Shown one piece after another: positions 5,786 to 6,602 of a DNA stretch of 6,602 nucleotides (within the stretch, counting starts at the first letter, position 1; each line of letters opens with the position of its first letter). The stretch is taken from the NCBI GenBank assembly GCA_030592085.1, contig JAUUZV010000147.1:1-6602 (forward strand), given 5' to 3'. Source of the stretch: Clostridia bacterium (GTDB taxonomy: Bacteria; Bacillota; Clostridia; DUPQ01). Position numbers and translations under genes: made by a program. Under the pieces are notes generated by a model. It made no database searches. It was not told the origin of the DNA and saw only the letters and a list, made by a program, of their open reading frames with translations.

Positions 5786-6602
5786 TTATTCAGCAAGTTT
5801 TTTATAAGTTTCATATCTCTCTTTTGCATCTTCTTCTGATTGCTTAAATAATTCTTTTGCTCTCTCTGGGAATGTTCTAGTTAATGAAGCATATCTAGTT
5901 TCACCCATTAAGAATTCTTGGTAATCTCCATCTGGTGCTTTTTGGTCTAAGATGAATTTTTTACCTTCTGCTTCTGGATTGAAACGATAATTATTCCAAT
6001 AACCTGTTTGTACAGCTAATTTTTCTTCTAATTGAACTTGAGCCATTCCTTTTCTGATTCCATGATTAATACATGGTGCATAACAGATAATAAGTGATGG
6101 TCCACGATAACTTTCAGCTTCTTTAACTGCTTTAATAAACTGTGACTGGTTAGCTCCCATAGCACACTGTGCTACGTATACATATCCATAAGACATGGCC
6201 ATTAATCCTAAGTCTTTTTTCTTAATTGGTTTACCAGCAGCTGCAAATTTTGCAACAGAACCAGTTGGTGTCGCTTTTGAAGCCTGACCACCAGTGTTTG
6301 AGTAAACTTCAGTATCAAATACTAATACATTAACATCTTCACCAGATGCTAGTACATGGTCTAATCCACCGTAACCGATATCATAAGCCCAACCGTCTCC
6401 ACCAACAATCCACTGTGATCTCTTAATCATATAGTCTTGTTTTTCAATTAATTCATCAGTAATTTCATTAATGTCTTTACCACCAACACAAGCAGCACTT
6501 CGTTTTTGTAATTTGCCCATAAATTCATCTTTTATTGCTCGTGTGTTTTCACCTATATATCTGTTATCAATCCATTTTTGAGCTATTTCTTGTAGTCCAT
6601 CA
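5786..6602 (-). CDS. nifJ: Pyruvate:ferredoxin (flavodoxin) oxidoreductase, C-terminal part
   Basis: Oxidises pyruvate with CoA to acetyl-CoA and CO2, passing electrons to ferredoxin or flavodoxin; a central step of anaerobic fermentation. The reading frame stays open to the right edge, so 5' sequence is missing. About 271 codons are visible, against roughly 1,170-1,200 for the full single-chain enzyme. This part is the thiamine-diphosphate domain: GGDGWAYDIGYGGLDHV starts the TPP/Mg binding motif, completed by the Asn in VYSNTGGQ. YAPCINHG carries the Cys matching the last ligand of the TPP-proximal 4Fe-4S cluster (Cys1071 in Desulfovibrio africanus, from memory). The other cluster cysteines lie outside the window. 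The ATG at 6520 is an internal Met, not the start: 27 in-frame codons precede it. A strong terminator follows the TAA. Neighbours are unrelated, and convergent. Confidence 0.96.
   Translation of the reverse strand, partial: DGLQEIAQKWIDNRYIGENTRAIKDEFMGKLQKRSAACVGGKDINEITDELIEKQDYMIKRSQWIVGGDGWAYDIGYGGLDHVLASGEDVNVLVFDTEVYSNTGGQASKATPTGSVAKFAAAGKPIKKKDLGLMAMSYGYVYVAQCAMGANQSQFIKAVKEAESYRGPSLIICYAPCINHGIRKGMAQVQLEEKLAVQTGYWNNYRFNPEAEGKKFILDQKAPDGDYQEFLMGETRYASLTRTFPERAKELFKQSEEDAKERYETYKKLAE

Noticed and set aside
6518..6520. ATG at 6520 as the start of a short 244-residue oxidoreductase gene
   Set aside because: The frame stays open upstream to the window edge and the preceding residues continue the protein, so this is an internal Met of a gene cut by the window, not a truncated gene.
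1..6602. New defence, toxin-antitoxin, CRISPR or mobile-element system
   Set aside because: All genes belong to recognisable housekeeping, transport or hydrolase families, and no repeats of array type, transposase or integrase genes or att-like repeats were seen on reading both strands.

Overview
The window is AT-rich, with strong purine-rich Shine-Dalgarno sites, consensus sigma-A type promoters and tightly packed genes. The right edge carries the C-terminal part of a pyruvate:ferredoxin oxidoreductase, an enzyme of anaerobic metabolism. Together these suggest a low-GC anaerobic Firmicute (Clostridia, possibly Lachnospiraceae-like). The lineage is an inference from style and gene content, not from a marker gene.

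Layout from left to right. At 1-21 (minus) there is probably the GTG start of a gene that runs off the left edge. A 155-bp divergent promoter region (22-176) follows. Next are two rightward, translationally coupled genes: a Nudix ADP-ribose pyrophosphatase-type enzyme (177-746) and a ferritin-like/CCC1-VIT1 membrane iron or manganese transporter (730-1602). The transporter gene meets, and overlaps by 29 bp at its 3' end, a leftward two-gene operon: an M55 D-aminopeptidase-type metallopeptidase (2390-3190) followed after 3 bp by a PHP-family phosphoesterase (1574-2386). A 148-bp divergent region (3191-3338) separates that operon from a rightward ABC exporter pair, ATPase (3339-4043) then a polytopic permease (4047-5597). 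A 188-bp non-coding gap holds a strong GC-rich hairpin terminator. Past it, the 3' end of the pyruvate:ferredoxin oxidoreductase gene (5786 to the right edge) is read leftward.

The genes form three separate small units rather than one pathway. The first unit could link nucleotide-sugar housekeeping with metal or oxidative-stress handling. The second joins a D-amino-acid peptidase-like enzyme to a metal-dependent phosphoesterase, substrates unknown. The third is a self-contained ABC exporter. I see no CRISPR array, insertion sequence, phage gene, tRNA or rRNA, and no clear sign of a new multi-gene defence or mobile system. The points most worth a second look are regulatory: a near-consensus promoter placed so that the Nudix mRNA may be leaderless, a TGATAAT direct repeat inside that promoter, a perfect dyad over the ABC promoter, and the overlapping convergent gene ends.
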